From a virus: a stretch of DNA of 25,363 nucleotides. Location of the stretch: the IMG/VR virus record IMGVR_UViG_3300030388_000598, positions 1-25,363 of that record; one strand, given 5' to 3'. The notes under the pieces were generated by a model. That model did no database searches, was not told the DNA's origin, and worked only from the letters and a program-made list of their open reading frames with translations. The position numbers and the translations under genes are program-made. Within the stretch, counting starts at the first letter, position 1. The number at the start of each line of letters is the position of its first letter. Shown piece by piece: positions 16,402-24,200 of this stretch.

Positions 16402-17373
16402 ATGGCTTGTAATAATCAACAAACAATTTTTTGGGAGGGATTAACATTTGGTTCGGCTTCTCAAATATTTACAGACTCAGCTCTTACCTCAGTTGCCTCC
16501 GATGGTTTCTATTCATTTGGGGGGACCGTAAGACAAATGCTGAACGGAAACTTATTAGCACCACAGTCATGTGCCCCTTGTAATATCCCTTGTGGTAATC
16601 CTAAAAACAATACTATAACAGGAGGAGGTTTAGGAAGGGGTACTTATCAATTTAATATAGATGTAGGAACTAACACAGGTGCGGTAATAATAAAAATGAA
16701 CCCACAAGTAAACCCTTCTAGATTAATTTGGTCCTACGATGGTATAACTTCTTCTGAGTATAGCAGCAGCACTTGGGGATATGCTCAAGGAATAATCGGG
16801 CAGTACGACTCACCTGTTATAAATGGGGGGAGTGTTACATGTGACGGTAATACGGTGAGTAATAATAATGGAAGTAATAGTCAAATATTTTCTGGGTTTT
16901 CGTTTTCTTTTGATTTTTCAACTCAATCATTTGTATCTCCTATACTACCTGTACAAGTAAATCTAGGGCCTTACAACCCAAGCGATGTAAATTTAGTTCC
17001 AGGTATTCCAAATGAATACACTATGGTTATACCAAAACCAAATGCGACACCAAGCATAGTTTCCATAACAATAGAAACTATATGTGATTCTTCAAATTGG
17101 ATTGTGGGAACTAACTGCCCTCAGCCACTTTTATCTTCTCCATTAGGAGTAACTAGGTGTGCACTATATACTACCACAGTGTATTCAGCGTCTTCATTTA
17201 TGGATTCAGGATATTCAAGTTTAATTGAAATTAATGATTTTGTGTTTACAGATGTTAATGGTGTTAACCCTTTAGCTGCTGGAGTATACTACGTATTTAC
17301 AAGTGGAATAGACCAAATAATGACGGTATCATCGGATGGTGTAGTAACTAACCTAGTTGCATGCACACCTTAA
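16402..17373 (+). CDS. Tail-associated beta protein bounded by two cysteine-ended modules
   Basis: I do not recognise a named family. The 323 residues are Ser/Asn/Gly/Thr-rich and beta-like, as in tail fibre or tip proteins. The first 57 residues form a module ending in LNGNLLAPQSC, followed by SCAPCNIPCGNP. The last 50 residues (17221-17370) form a related module ending NLVACTP. Between them lies a Gly/Asn-rich beta domain with QPLLSSPLGVTRCALY near 253. There is no signal peptide and no coiled coil. The gene begins 15 bases after the nozzle-like gene, whose own C-terminus carries the same module, so the two genes look evolutionarily linked. A receptor-binding or tail-tip role is possible but unproven. 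Confidence 0.7.
   Translation: MACNNQQTIFWEGLTFGSASQIFTDSALTSVASDGFYSFGGTVRQMLNGNLLAPQSCAPCNIPCGNPKNNTITGGGLGRGTYQFNIDVGTNTGAVIIKMNPQVNPSRLIWSYDGITSSEYSSSTWGYAQGIIGQYDSPVINGGSVTCDGNTVSNNNGSNSQIFSGFSFSFDFSTQSFVSPILPVQVNLGPYNPSDVNLVPGIPNEYTMVIPKPNATPSIVSITIETICDSSNWIVGTNCPQPLLSSPLGVTRCALYTTTVYSASSFMDSGYSSLIEINDFVFTDVNGVNPLAAGVYYVFTSGIDQIMTVSSDGVVTNLVACTP
16438..16572 (+). repeat. Cysteine-ended module, copy b
   Basis: Residues about 13-57 of the 16402 gene: GLTFGSASQIFTDSALTSVA, SDGFYSF, then LNGNLLAPQSC. It keeps the (I/V)FTD, Gly-x-Tyr and terminal Cys landmarks of copies a and c. Confidence 0.5.
17221..17370 (+). repeat. Cysteine-ended module, copy c
   Basis: Last 50 residues of the 16402 gene: EINDFVFTDVNGVNPLAAGV, YYVFTSG, then MTVSSDGVVTNLVACTP. 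The landmarks FTD, Gly-x-Tyr-Tyr and SDGVV...C align with copies a (NSGIVISSGTC) and b. Confidence 0.5.
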
Positions 17374-17383
17374 TATAAAAAAA

Positions 17384-18229
17384 ATGTCAGATAGAAATAA
17401 AGAATATACAGTAACATACAGTGAGCAGGCAAAGGGGTGGCCTTCGTTTTACTCATATCTTCCTGACTACATGACGGGTATGAATGGGTTTTTCTATACG
17501 TGGAATGGGGGTAACCTGTACCGACATAATACGAATTCATTACGTAACAACTACTACGATGTACAGTATAACTCTACGATAACATCAGTGTTTAATACTC
17601 AGCCCATGGATATAAAACTTTTTAAGACAATGTCTTACGAGAGTGATGACAGGTGGGAGTGCACATCTTTATTTTCAGACCTAGGTACAGGCTCTATGCT
17701 GTCCACATACTTTCAACAAAAGGAGGGAGAGTGGTTTACATTCCTTAGAGAGAATGATGGGAACATAAACTTTAAACAAAGATCAGCGAATGGTATTGGA
17801 AACGCAGTAACAGTCATTGGTCCTACAGACGCAGTCGTTGTTACATTTAGTGTAAACATAGATAGTATAATAAGCGTTGGAGATAGGATATACTGGCAGA
17901 GTACTACTGCACCTACACCTACTGTAGAATTTGCAGGCGTGGTTATAAACGTGGTGAACCAAAGCACTACGTCAGTGGCGGGAGTGGTAACCCCCTCCTC
18001 TATTACGATAGACACTATAGGACCTTACCCTGCGGCTAACCCTGACACCACTATCCCATTCCCAGGATTGGTTCCATCTGCATCGGACTTTATATTCTTT
18101 ATAAAGAACGCTGTAGCAGAGTCACATGGTGCACGTGGATACTACTTAAACTTTACATTGAAGAACACTAATACTGCGGCTGTTGAATTGTTTGCGGTTG
18201 GAGGTAGTGTCATGCAAAGTTTTCCATAG
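17384..18229 (+). CDS. Conserved crAss-like virion protein (tail/connector region)
   Basis: 281 residues from the ATG at 17384. An in-frame TTG at 17357 would overlap the previous gene and is rejected. The N-terminal half is aromatic-rich (SEQAKGWPSFYSYLPDYMTG, then NGFFYTWNGGNLYRHNTN, about 12-52), followed by YESDDRWECTSLFSDLGTG and FQQKEGEWFTFLREND. I recall these blocks from structural genes of crAss-like phages, next to the muzzle gene. The middle (about 145-230) is a Thr/Val/Ile-rich beta segment with SVGDRIYWQ. The C-terminus GYYLNFTLKNTNTAAVELFA and VGGSVMQSFP is a compact conserved end. No enzyme motif is seen. It is probably a ring, hub or tail-shaft component; which one is not decidable here. 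Confidence 0.65.
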   Translation: MSDRNKEYTVTYSEQAKGWPSFYSYLPDYMTGMNGFFYTWNGGNLYRHNTNSLRNNYYDVQYNSTITSVFNTQPMDIKLFKTMSYESDDRWECTSLFSDLGTGSMLSTYFQQKEGEWFTFLRENDGNINFKQRSANGIGNAVTVIGPTDAVVVTFSVNIDSIISVGDRIYWQSTTAPTPTVEFAGVVINVVNQSTTSVAGVVTPSSITIDTIGPYPAANPDTTIPFPGLVPSASDFIFFIKNAVAESHGARGYYLNFTLKNTNTAAVELFAVGGSVMQSFP

Positions 18230-18235
18230 ATTTTA

Positions 18236-18245
18236 TTATCTTTGT
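18236..18245 (+). promoter_or_regulatory. Promoter element directly before the acetyltransferase gene
   Basis: Third copy of the 10-mer TTATCTTTGT (TATCTTTG at 18237-18244). It ends only 5 bases before the ATG at 18250. A Bacteroidetes -7 box places the transcription start a few bases downstream, so the transcript would begin at or next to the start codon, essentially leaderless. A -33 element is not clear. Lying in the 20-base gap between two genes, it probably serves the acetyltransferase and the genes after it. Confidence 0.6.
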
Positions 18246-18249
18246 GGTA

Positions 18250-18660
18250 ATGAACTTAAACATTATACCACTAAAAGAATCAGACTACGACAATATACTG
18301 TGTGGTTGGTGGACAGATTGGAGGTGGACACCTCCGTCTAGAGACTTTTTACCTGACAATGGTAAGGGTGGTTTTATAGTTTACGATGGGGATACACCTG
18401 TGTGTGCAGGCTTTATGTATGACACAAACTCAAAGGCTGTGTGGTGTGACTGGATAATATCTAACCTACACTATACGAACAGGCAGAGAAGAAAGGATGC
18501 CTTGGAGATGTTGGTCAGTAAGATAAGCAACGAGGCAGCCTTGTTAGGTAAGAAATATATCTACGCATTAATTAAGAACCAGCCACTAATAAACACGTAC
18601 AAAAAAGTAGGTTTTGTTGAGGGCAGTTCTTACACAAAAGAAATGATAAAAAAATTATAA
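18250..18660 (+). CDS. GNAT-type N-acetyltransferase
   Basis: Small protein of 136 residues that fits the GNAT acetyl-CoA transferase fold. It opens with a strand NIIPLKESDYDNI, followed by CGWWTDWRWTPPSRDFLPDN, a Trp-rich segment I recall from acetyltransferases of marine phages. A beta meander GGFIVYDGDTPVCAGFMYDT comes next, then a central helix ALEMLVSKISNEAALLGKKY, and the end ALIKNQPLINTYKKVGFVEG is typical of the GNAT C-terminus (strand, then Tyr-x-x-x-Gly-Phe). A canonical RxxGxG/A loop is not obvious, so substrate and activity are open. ATG 18250 is preferred over an in-frame GTG at 18244, which lies inside the promoter box. It ends 1 base before the next gene. An enzyme among virion genes suggests a modified virion or host target. 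Confidence 0.8.
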   Translation: MNLNIIPLKESDYDNILCGWWTDWRWTPPSRDFLPDNGKGGFIVYDGDTPVCAGFMYDTNSKAVWCDWIISNLHYTNRQRRKDALEMLVSKISNEAALLGKKYIYALIKNQPLINTYKKVGFVEGSSYTKEMIKKL

Positions 18661-18661
18661 T

Positions 18662-19411
18662 ATGGCAGCAATAACATCAGCGGTAGTAGGTATAGCATCA
18701 GGAGTAGGAAGTGCGGTAATGGAATTTAATAATGCAAAGGAGCAAAAAGATTTAGCCTCTGAAGCTGACAAGGCGGCAGCAAAATTCATGGCGGATGCTA
18801 GAAGAAAGGCTGAGAAGGATATGTACGAGGGGCTAACAATTCCTATGGATGCATACGAGGCACAGTTTGAAAACAATTTAGCTGTACAACAACAACAAAC
18901 TGAGGCTTTACAAGAGGGTGACGTAAGAGGATTAGCAGCAGGTGTAGGTAAGATAGGTGCAATAGGTGGTGCAAACGCAGAGGCTACACGTATTAAGATG
19001 GGTAAAGAAATATCAGCTCTAGAAAGAACTAAGGCTGACTCTAAGGACGCTATAAACCAACAGCTTTTAGAAATGGATGCTGCGGGTGCAAGGGAACAGA
19101 ACCAACGAAAAAGAGACGCTGAGGCATCTCGTGCAGCTTCTATGACACAGGGTGTGGCAGGTGTTACTCAGGCCTTAGGTTCGGCTGCAGACTTGGTACC
19201 ATTGTATGGTAAGAATGCGGGAGATAGAAGGGCATCAAAATTAATAGATAAGTTTGGTGATACTTCTGCTCTTCAAGGTAAAAGTAGGGGTGAGCAAATG
19301 GATTTGTTTTCAGGGCTTACTAAAGACCAATATAAATCATATATAGATAAAGACTTTACTACCGATCAATTTGAAATGTTAAGCAATTTTGATTTTAATT
19401 CTTTACCGTAA
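18662..19411 (+). CDS. Small internal virion protein (T7 gp14-like in character)
   Basis: 249 residues. The first 20 form a small-residue hydrophobic helix (TSAVVGIASGVGSAVMEFNN), and the rest of the first two thirds is a charged Ala/Lys/Glu/Gln-rich helical region (AKFMADARRKAEKDMYEGLT, then QQQQTEALQEG). A Gly/Ala segment follows (GVGKIGAIGGANAEATRI), with a second hydrophobic patch (VAGVTQALGSAADLVPLYGK, about 161-180). This pattern (N-terminal membrane-active helix, long helices, Gly/Ala patches) is that of the smallest ejected internal protein of T7-type podoviruses, which forms an outer-membrane channel. The order small, medium and giant protein downstream supports this. There is no sequence motif that proves it. 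The ATG lies 1 base after the acetyltransferase stop. Confidence 0.6.
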   Translation: MAAITSAVVGIASGVGSAVMEFNNAKEQKDLASEADKAAAKFMADARRKAEKDMYEGLTIPMDAYEAQFENNLAVQQQQTEALQEGDVRGLAAGVGKIGAIGGANAEATRIKMGKEISALERTKADSKDAINQQLLEMDAAGAREQNQRKRDAEASRAASMTQGVAGVTQALGSAADLVPLYGKNAGDRRASKLIDKFGDTSALQGKSRGEQMDLFSGLTKDQYKSYIDKDFTTDQFEMLSNFDFNSLP

Positions 19412-19424
19412 AACTAGATAACAA

Positions 19425-21230
19425 ATGGCAAATCAATTTTCTAAAAAACAAATAGACTTTGATGTTTACGAGAGAGCAAACCCTGAGTCACAGGTAGATT
19501 GGTCTCAGGCGGCTAAAGACATTACTGATAAATTTGAAACCATACGTGACGATAGACAGACACGTAAGGATGATTTACTTAAGTCATACCAAGAACAGCA
19601 GGAGGAGTTAAATAATTTAGGTGAATACGACAGCCCCACTACCCAACAGTTAGTGATGAATGCTGGGTCGGACGCAGCAGAAAAAATGACAAACTATAGG
19701 GACCTTATGACTCGTGGACTTGTTAAGCCTTCTGACATGAATATGTTTGAACATAATGTAAGCTCAGGTTTTACCCTACTTAAAAAGAATGCACTTGCTT
19801 ACGACACGTTATTCAAGGAGGTTGCCCTTCGTACTAAGGAAGGAGATAACTCAGCCACTGAGCAGTGGAGGACTACACTTCTTGAAAGCTTTGGTAGACT
19901 AGAAAACGCTCAGATACAGACAAACCCAGAGACAGGTGCACTATCGTTTCTTAGAGTTGAGCCACCTTTTAAAACAGATGAGTCTGGTAATAAAGTTAAG
20001 AACCCAAACGCAGGACAGCCAGTGGAAGGGGGTAGCATGAGCCTACAGCAGATGACACTGTTAATGAAACAGAAGACTGACAGTATTGATATAGAGAAAA
20101 AAATAAAAGCTATAAAAGACAACCTTGGGGACATTGTTCTAGCGAGCACTGGTCAACAAGGACGTAAGGGAACAGTAAGCACCGTAGAGATGAGTAGGTT
20201 AGAGACACAGTTCTTTGAGTCTCCTGAAGGAAAAGAATACTTAAGACTTAAGGCAAGTGAGCTGCAGGTTGGTGAAGATGCTGCTACGTTAATAACTCAG
20301 ACTAACCAAGTAAATTCTAATGGTGAGAATTTTAAACCAGGTACTGAGGATGAGCATAAGAAATGGGAAGAGGATAACAAGGATAAGGGCACTACTACGT
20401 TTGATGTTCCTGCCCTTAAAGATAAGTCGGAGGGAGATGCCTTTAGACAGTGGGTTAATAATAACTACGCTCAGTACGCACAGGACAATGACCTAGACCC
20501 GTCAGGATCTTTTGATAACGAGTTTATTAATGAGGCATACAGTAAGTACGGTGAGGAGTATGCTCGTGATGTGTTAAAAATTGAGGGTACCACAACAAAA
20601 GCTGTCAACCCTGTACTTATTCAAAACTTTGAGAACCAGTCGTATACAACTGACCTTACTCCTGAACAAAGGGGTGTGTCTGATAAGGTCGCTATGGACC
20701 AGGTAACGATAGCATTAGACTACAAGGAGAAGGTTGCAGTTAGTTACAGGTCTCCAAACCCTAGAAGTCCTGGTATTCAAAAATGGCAATGGGATGCACA
20801 ACAAGACGCAAAGCAGTATAGAACATATGCGGAACTTACAGACGCATATGACTTAGCAAAGAAAAGCCTACAAAAGGGATATTCATTAACAGCTGAAGAG
20901 GAAACTATACTACAAGAGAGTTTAACAGCATTAGCTGGACAATCTGATAACGCCATGGATATAGAGTTTAATGAGGATGAGGAAGTGTTTGTTATTATAG
21001 GTGGTGATAATGCTGGTGAGACAATTAGTTTTAAAGATCCTGATTCTAAAAAATATTTAGCTCAGTATGTTTACGGTACTTCTGAAGGTGGGAAACAAGA
21101 GTATGAGTTATATGAAGAAGAAGAGAAAAAATATAATGCAGCCGAGAAAAAAAATAATGCAGCCAAGAAAAACAATAAAGCAGCTCCCAAGAAAAAGAAA
21201 AAGAAAAAACTTAACGGGCAAAAAACGTAA
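19425..21230 (+). CDS. Helical internal virion protein (T7 gp15-like in position) with Lys-rich tail
   Basis: 601 residues, mostly predicted helix, with high Gln/Asp/Glu/Lys. The start MANQFSKKQIDFDVYERANP leads into long helices (KDITDKFETIRDDRQTRKDD, about 27-46). The middle is soluble and acidic (EDEHKKWEEDNKDKGTTTFD near 300), with LTPEQRGVSDKVAMDQVTIA near 415. The end is low complexity: repeated (N)NAA/KAA units and a run of lysines before LNGQKT (about 565-601). No membrane segment or catalytic motif is visible. It lies 13 bases after the small internal protein and 9 bases before the giant gene, in the place of the middle ejected protein of T7-type phages. The lysine tail suggests contact with DNA. 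The functional label is inference. Confidence 0.6.
   Translation: MANQFSKKQIDFDVYERANPESQVDWSQAAKDITDKFETIRDDRQTRKDDLLKSYQEQQEELNNLGEYDSPTTQQLVMNAGSDAAEKMTNYRDLMTRGLVKPSDMNMFEHNVSSGFTLLKKNALAYDTLFKEVALRTKEGDNSATEQWRTTLLESFGRLENAQIQTNPETGALSFLRVEPPFKTDESGNKVKNPNAGQPVEGGSMSLQQMTLLMKQKTDSIDIEKKIKAIKDNLGDIVLASTGQQGRKGTVSTVEMSRLETQFFESPEGKEYLRLKASELQVGEDAATLITQTNQVNSNGENFKPGTEDEHKKWEEDNKDKGTTTFDVPALKDKSEGDAFRQWVNNNYAQYAQDNDLDPSGSFDNEFINEAYSKYGEEYARDVLKIEGTTTKAVNPVLIQNFENQSYTTDLTPEQRGVSDKVAMDQVTIALDYKEKVAVSYRSPNPRSPGIQKWQWDAQQDAKQYRTYAELTDAYDLAKKSLQKGYSLTAEEETILQESLTALAGQSDNAMDIEFNEDEEVFVIIGGDNAGETISFKDPDSKKYLAQYVYGTSEGGKQEYELYEEEEKKYNAAEKKNNAAKKNNKAAPKKKKKKKLNGQKT
21115..21227 (+). repeat. Low-complexity Ala/Asn/Lys tail
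   Basis: The coding end of the 19425 gene repeats units of the form KYNAAEKKNNAAKKNNKAAP, followed by seven lysines. In DNA this is a purine-rich A-tract region that may be unstable in length. Confidence 0.7.
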
Positions 21231-21239
21231 CTCAAAAAT

Positions 21240-24200
21240 ATGAACGAAGAATTTCAACAGCTATACGATTATATTAAGTCTCAGGACATGACGGACTTAA
21301 GTGAGCAAGAGTTTTATGATGCTTACAGTAACCCTGAAAGTGCCTCTGAACTTTTTGGGTATATAAGTTCTGAAGACATGACGGACTTAAATGAACAAGA
21401 ATTTTTCTCTGCATACTTTAGCGGAGGCGTTGAAAAAAAAAGTCCAAATGGTACTTCAGAAGAGGAAGTTACGGAGTCCGTTACAGAAACAGAGACGGTT
21501 CCTACTGGCTCATCGGATTCTTCAGGTCAAGGCAGTAGCTTTTCCGCTTCAGATTTTGTAGCTAAGGATACTGCATTTGAACAAGGGTTTCAGTCAGAAC
21601 CTGAAACCGAACAGGATACAAGTGAGTTCGCAGGTATAATGACAGACAGAGAGTCTGAACAACAGAGAGCATTTAAGGAAGACTTTGACACTAGGGAGTT
21701 TACAGAGGAGGAGCAAGTAAGTCGTGACGAACAAGATGTTATACCTTTATCTGATCTTACACCTAGAAAATATACTGACGCTGCGGGAAATGTTTTTGAA
21801 GGAAAAAGTATTGATGAGGCAAGGAAGGTAAAGGAAATAGCAGAGAGAGGTAGAGAAGAAGAGAAGCCACTAAGTGCAGAGGAAGCATTAGATAAAAATA
21901 ATTTTCTTGAGGGCATAGACAGAAACTTTATAGTAGATAATAGTGCTGATGAAATAGCTGAGTCACTAAGAAAAAAATATAGTGACAAAAGTTTTGTGTT
22001 TACTACTGATGGAGATATTCTTACAGTAACATCAGAGTATGATAAAAAAGGTATAACACTAGACCTAGGTGTGGGGGAAGTGTTCTCAGACCGAGGAGCA
22101 TTATCTGATATATCAGATAGAATAAACCCAGGTATTTCAGTGATAGGTAAAATAGCTCGTGGTATAGATTATATCAGTGGAGAGGCTAGTGAACAACGTG
22201 ACATTCAAGTAGACCTTTTACGTAACTTCCTGTATGATAACCAATCAATTTCAGAGGGTAAGAGTAGTGACGAGGTACTAAGCCTTATGCGTAAGGGTAG
22301 GCAGAAGTCTGTTAGCCCTGAAGAGTATAAGAAGTATAGCACAGAAATAGAAACTAAAATAACAAACTTACGGGAGACAGAGAATAGTATTGCTGAATCA
22401 TTTAACAACTTAAATAAAATAATCCAAGAACAAGGGGGTGGTACACCTGAACAACTTAAGGAGCTTAATTCTATAAGACAAAGTTATATAGACAATAAGA
22501 AAAACATTAAGGAAAACTACGAGATACAAAAAGATATAAACAATGCAGTCGGAATAAGTATTGACCAAAATATAAGACGTAAAGAAAAACTCGGAACAAC
22601 TACTGGTGCCTTGGGTAATAAATTATTAGCAGGTATAGAAAATATACCTAGTGGGCTAGGAACTTATGCGGCTACCTTTGAGTCAGTGAAGGATGATTTA
22701 AAAAAAATGTTATCGTCTCAAGTATTAAAAGTTGTTTATGGAGAAGATTCAGAAAAGGCTATTGAAGCTGTAGATCAGTTGTTTAAGTCTAGGGATATTA
22801 ATAGAAAGGATGCTATAGTAAGGTTCAGGGAAATTGTAAAGGGTTCATTAGTAGATGCTATAGGTTCATCTACAACTAAAGAGTATACAGAGTCCGAGGA
22901 TAGAGGCACCTTAATGCAGGCAGCTATGGGTGTAACGGAGTCACTTCCCGCTATGGCAATGACAGCAGTAAGTGGTGGTGCTGGATTTGCAGCTATGGCC
23001 GCACAGTCTTTTGATGCTGTAGCTGAGGAATGGGTAAACAACCCTGAGTTTGAGAACATGCCACTACGTGACTTGTTTATAGTTGGTGGAGGGATTGGTG
23101 TAATACAAGGCCTACTTGAGAGAGCTGGTCTTAGTTCTTTACTAAGCAAAAGCCCTGTAGGTAAGTCGTTTACCAATAAGGTTATGAGTAACGTTATGGG
23201 TAAGGTTACTAAGAAGACAACTTCCGCACAGTTTTCAAAATTAATAAGTGCAGAGACTAACAGCCTACTTAAGAATGGTGTTGTTAAAATAGTGGGGGGT
23301 ATGCTAGTTGAGGGCGAGACGGGTGCCTTACAAGAGGTGTCTGATGTAGTCATAAAAGAAATATATAACTGGAGTAAGGGGGAATCTATTTTCGCTACCC
23401 CTGAAACGGGATGGGACTTTTTATTACAGGTAGGTGAGGCATCATTAATGGAAGCCGTTGGTGGCGGAATGATCAAGGGTGCTATGGTTGCACCTCAAAT
23501 GGTATCTAGGGGTTACGCTGGTATAGGGATGAAGAAGGATATGTTTGATGCACTTCACTTTATGTCAGACTCTCCTGATATGCGTAGCAACATGGCTAAG
23601 ACTTTGAAGATGGAAATCTTACAAGGAAGGATGACTAAGCAACAGGCTTTAGAGACTATGGAGTCCTTTGAGGTTATGACGGGGGTCATGAATGAAATAC
23701 CAGGTAGTATAAATAAAAAGGGTGAGGCCTTCGACCTTATACTAGAAAAGAATAGAATAACACAAGAGATACAGGGAAAGTCCCCTGAGTTAGTTGCAAA
23801 AGAAACCAACAGAATAAAAGAAATAAACGATGCCCTTATTAACTTAGCTACTCAAACTGAAGTAGTAGAGGAAACTGAAATTACAGAAGCTCCAGTAGCA
23901 GAGGAAACTCCACTAGGAGAGGAGGCTTCAAAGGAAGTAGAGAAGGATATTATAAACCAATTCTCTAACCTAAAGGGAGAGCTAGAGTTAGAGAACGCAT
24001 CTAACTTTAATGAGGCAGGAAAGAAGGCTGCTAGGGGTGAGTCCCTGAATGAGGCAGAGATAGATAATGCTATAGATGAGGGGTACAAGGCCTTAATAAA
24101 TCTAGAGAATGAGAAGGGTTCAGAGGTAGAAATAATAAAAGAATTAATAGAAGATCAAATACAAATTTTAGAAGGCTATGACAATATCACAACGACTGAG

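Noticed and set aside
17357-17383. TTG as the start of the 17384 gene
   Set aside because: It would overlap the previous gene and add nine residues translated from the A-rich leader. ATG 17384 has a typical leader and gives the MSDRNKEY start.
18244-18249. GTG as the start of the acetyltransferase gene
   Set aside because: It overlaps the last base of the promoter box, and ATG 18250 follows two codons later.
21195-21215. Possible programmed frameshift at the A-rich Lys codons
   Set aside because: Shifting by -1 meets TAA within a few codons and +1 reaches a TGA shortly after. Neither joins the giant frame, which is already in frame 0.
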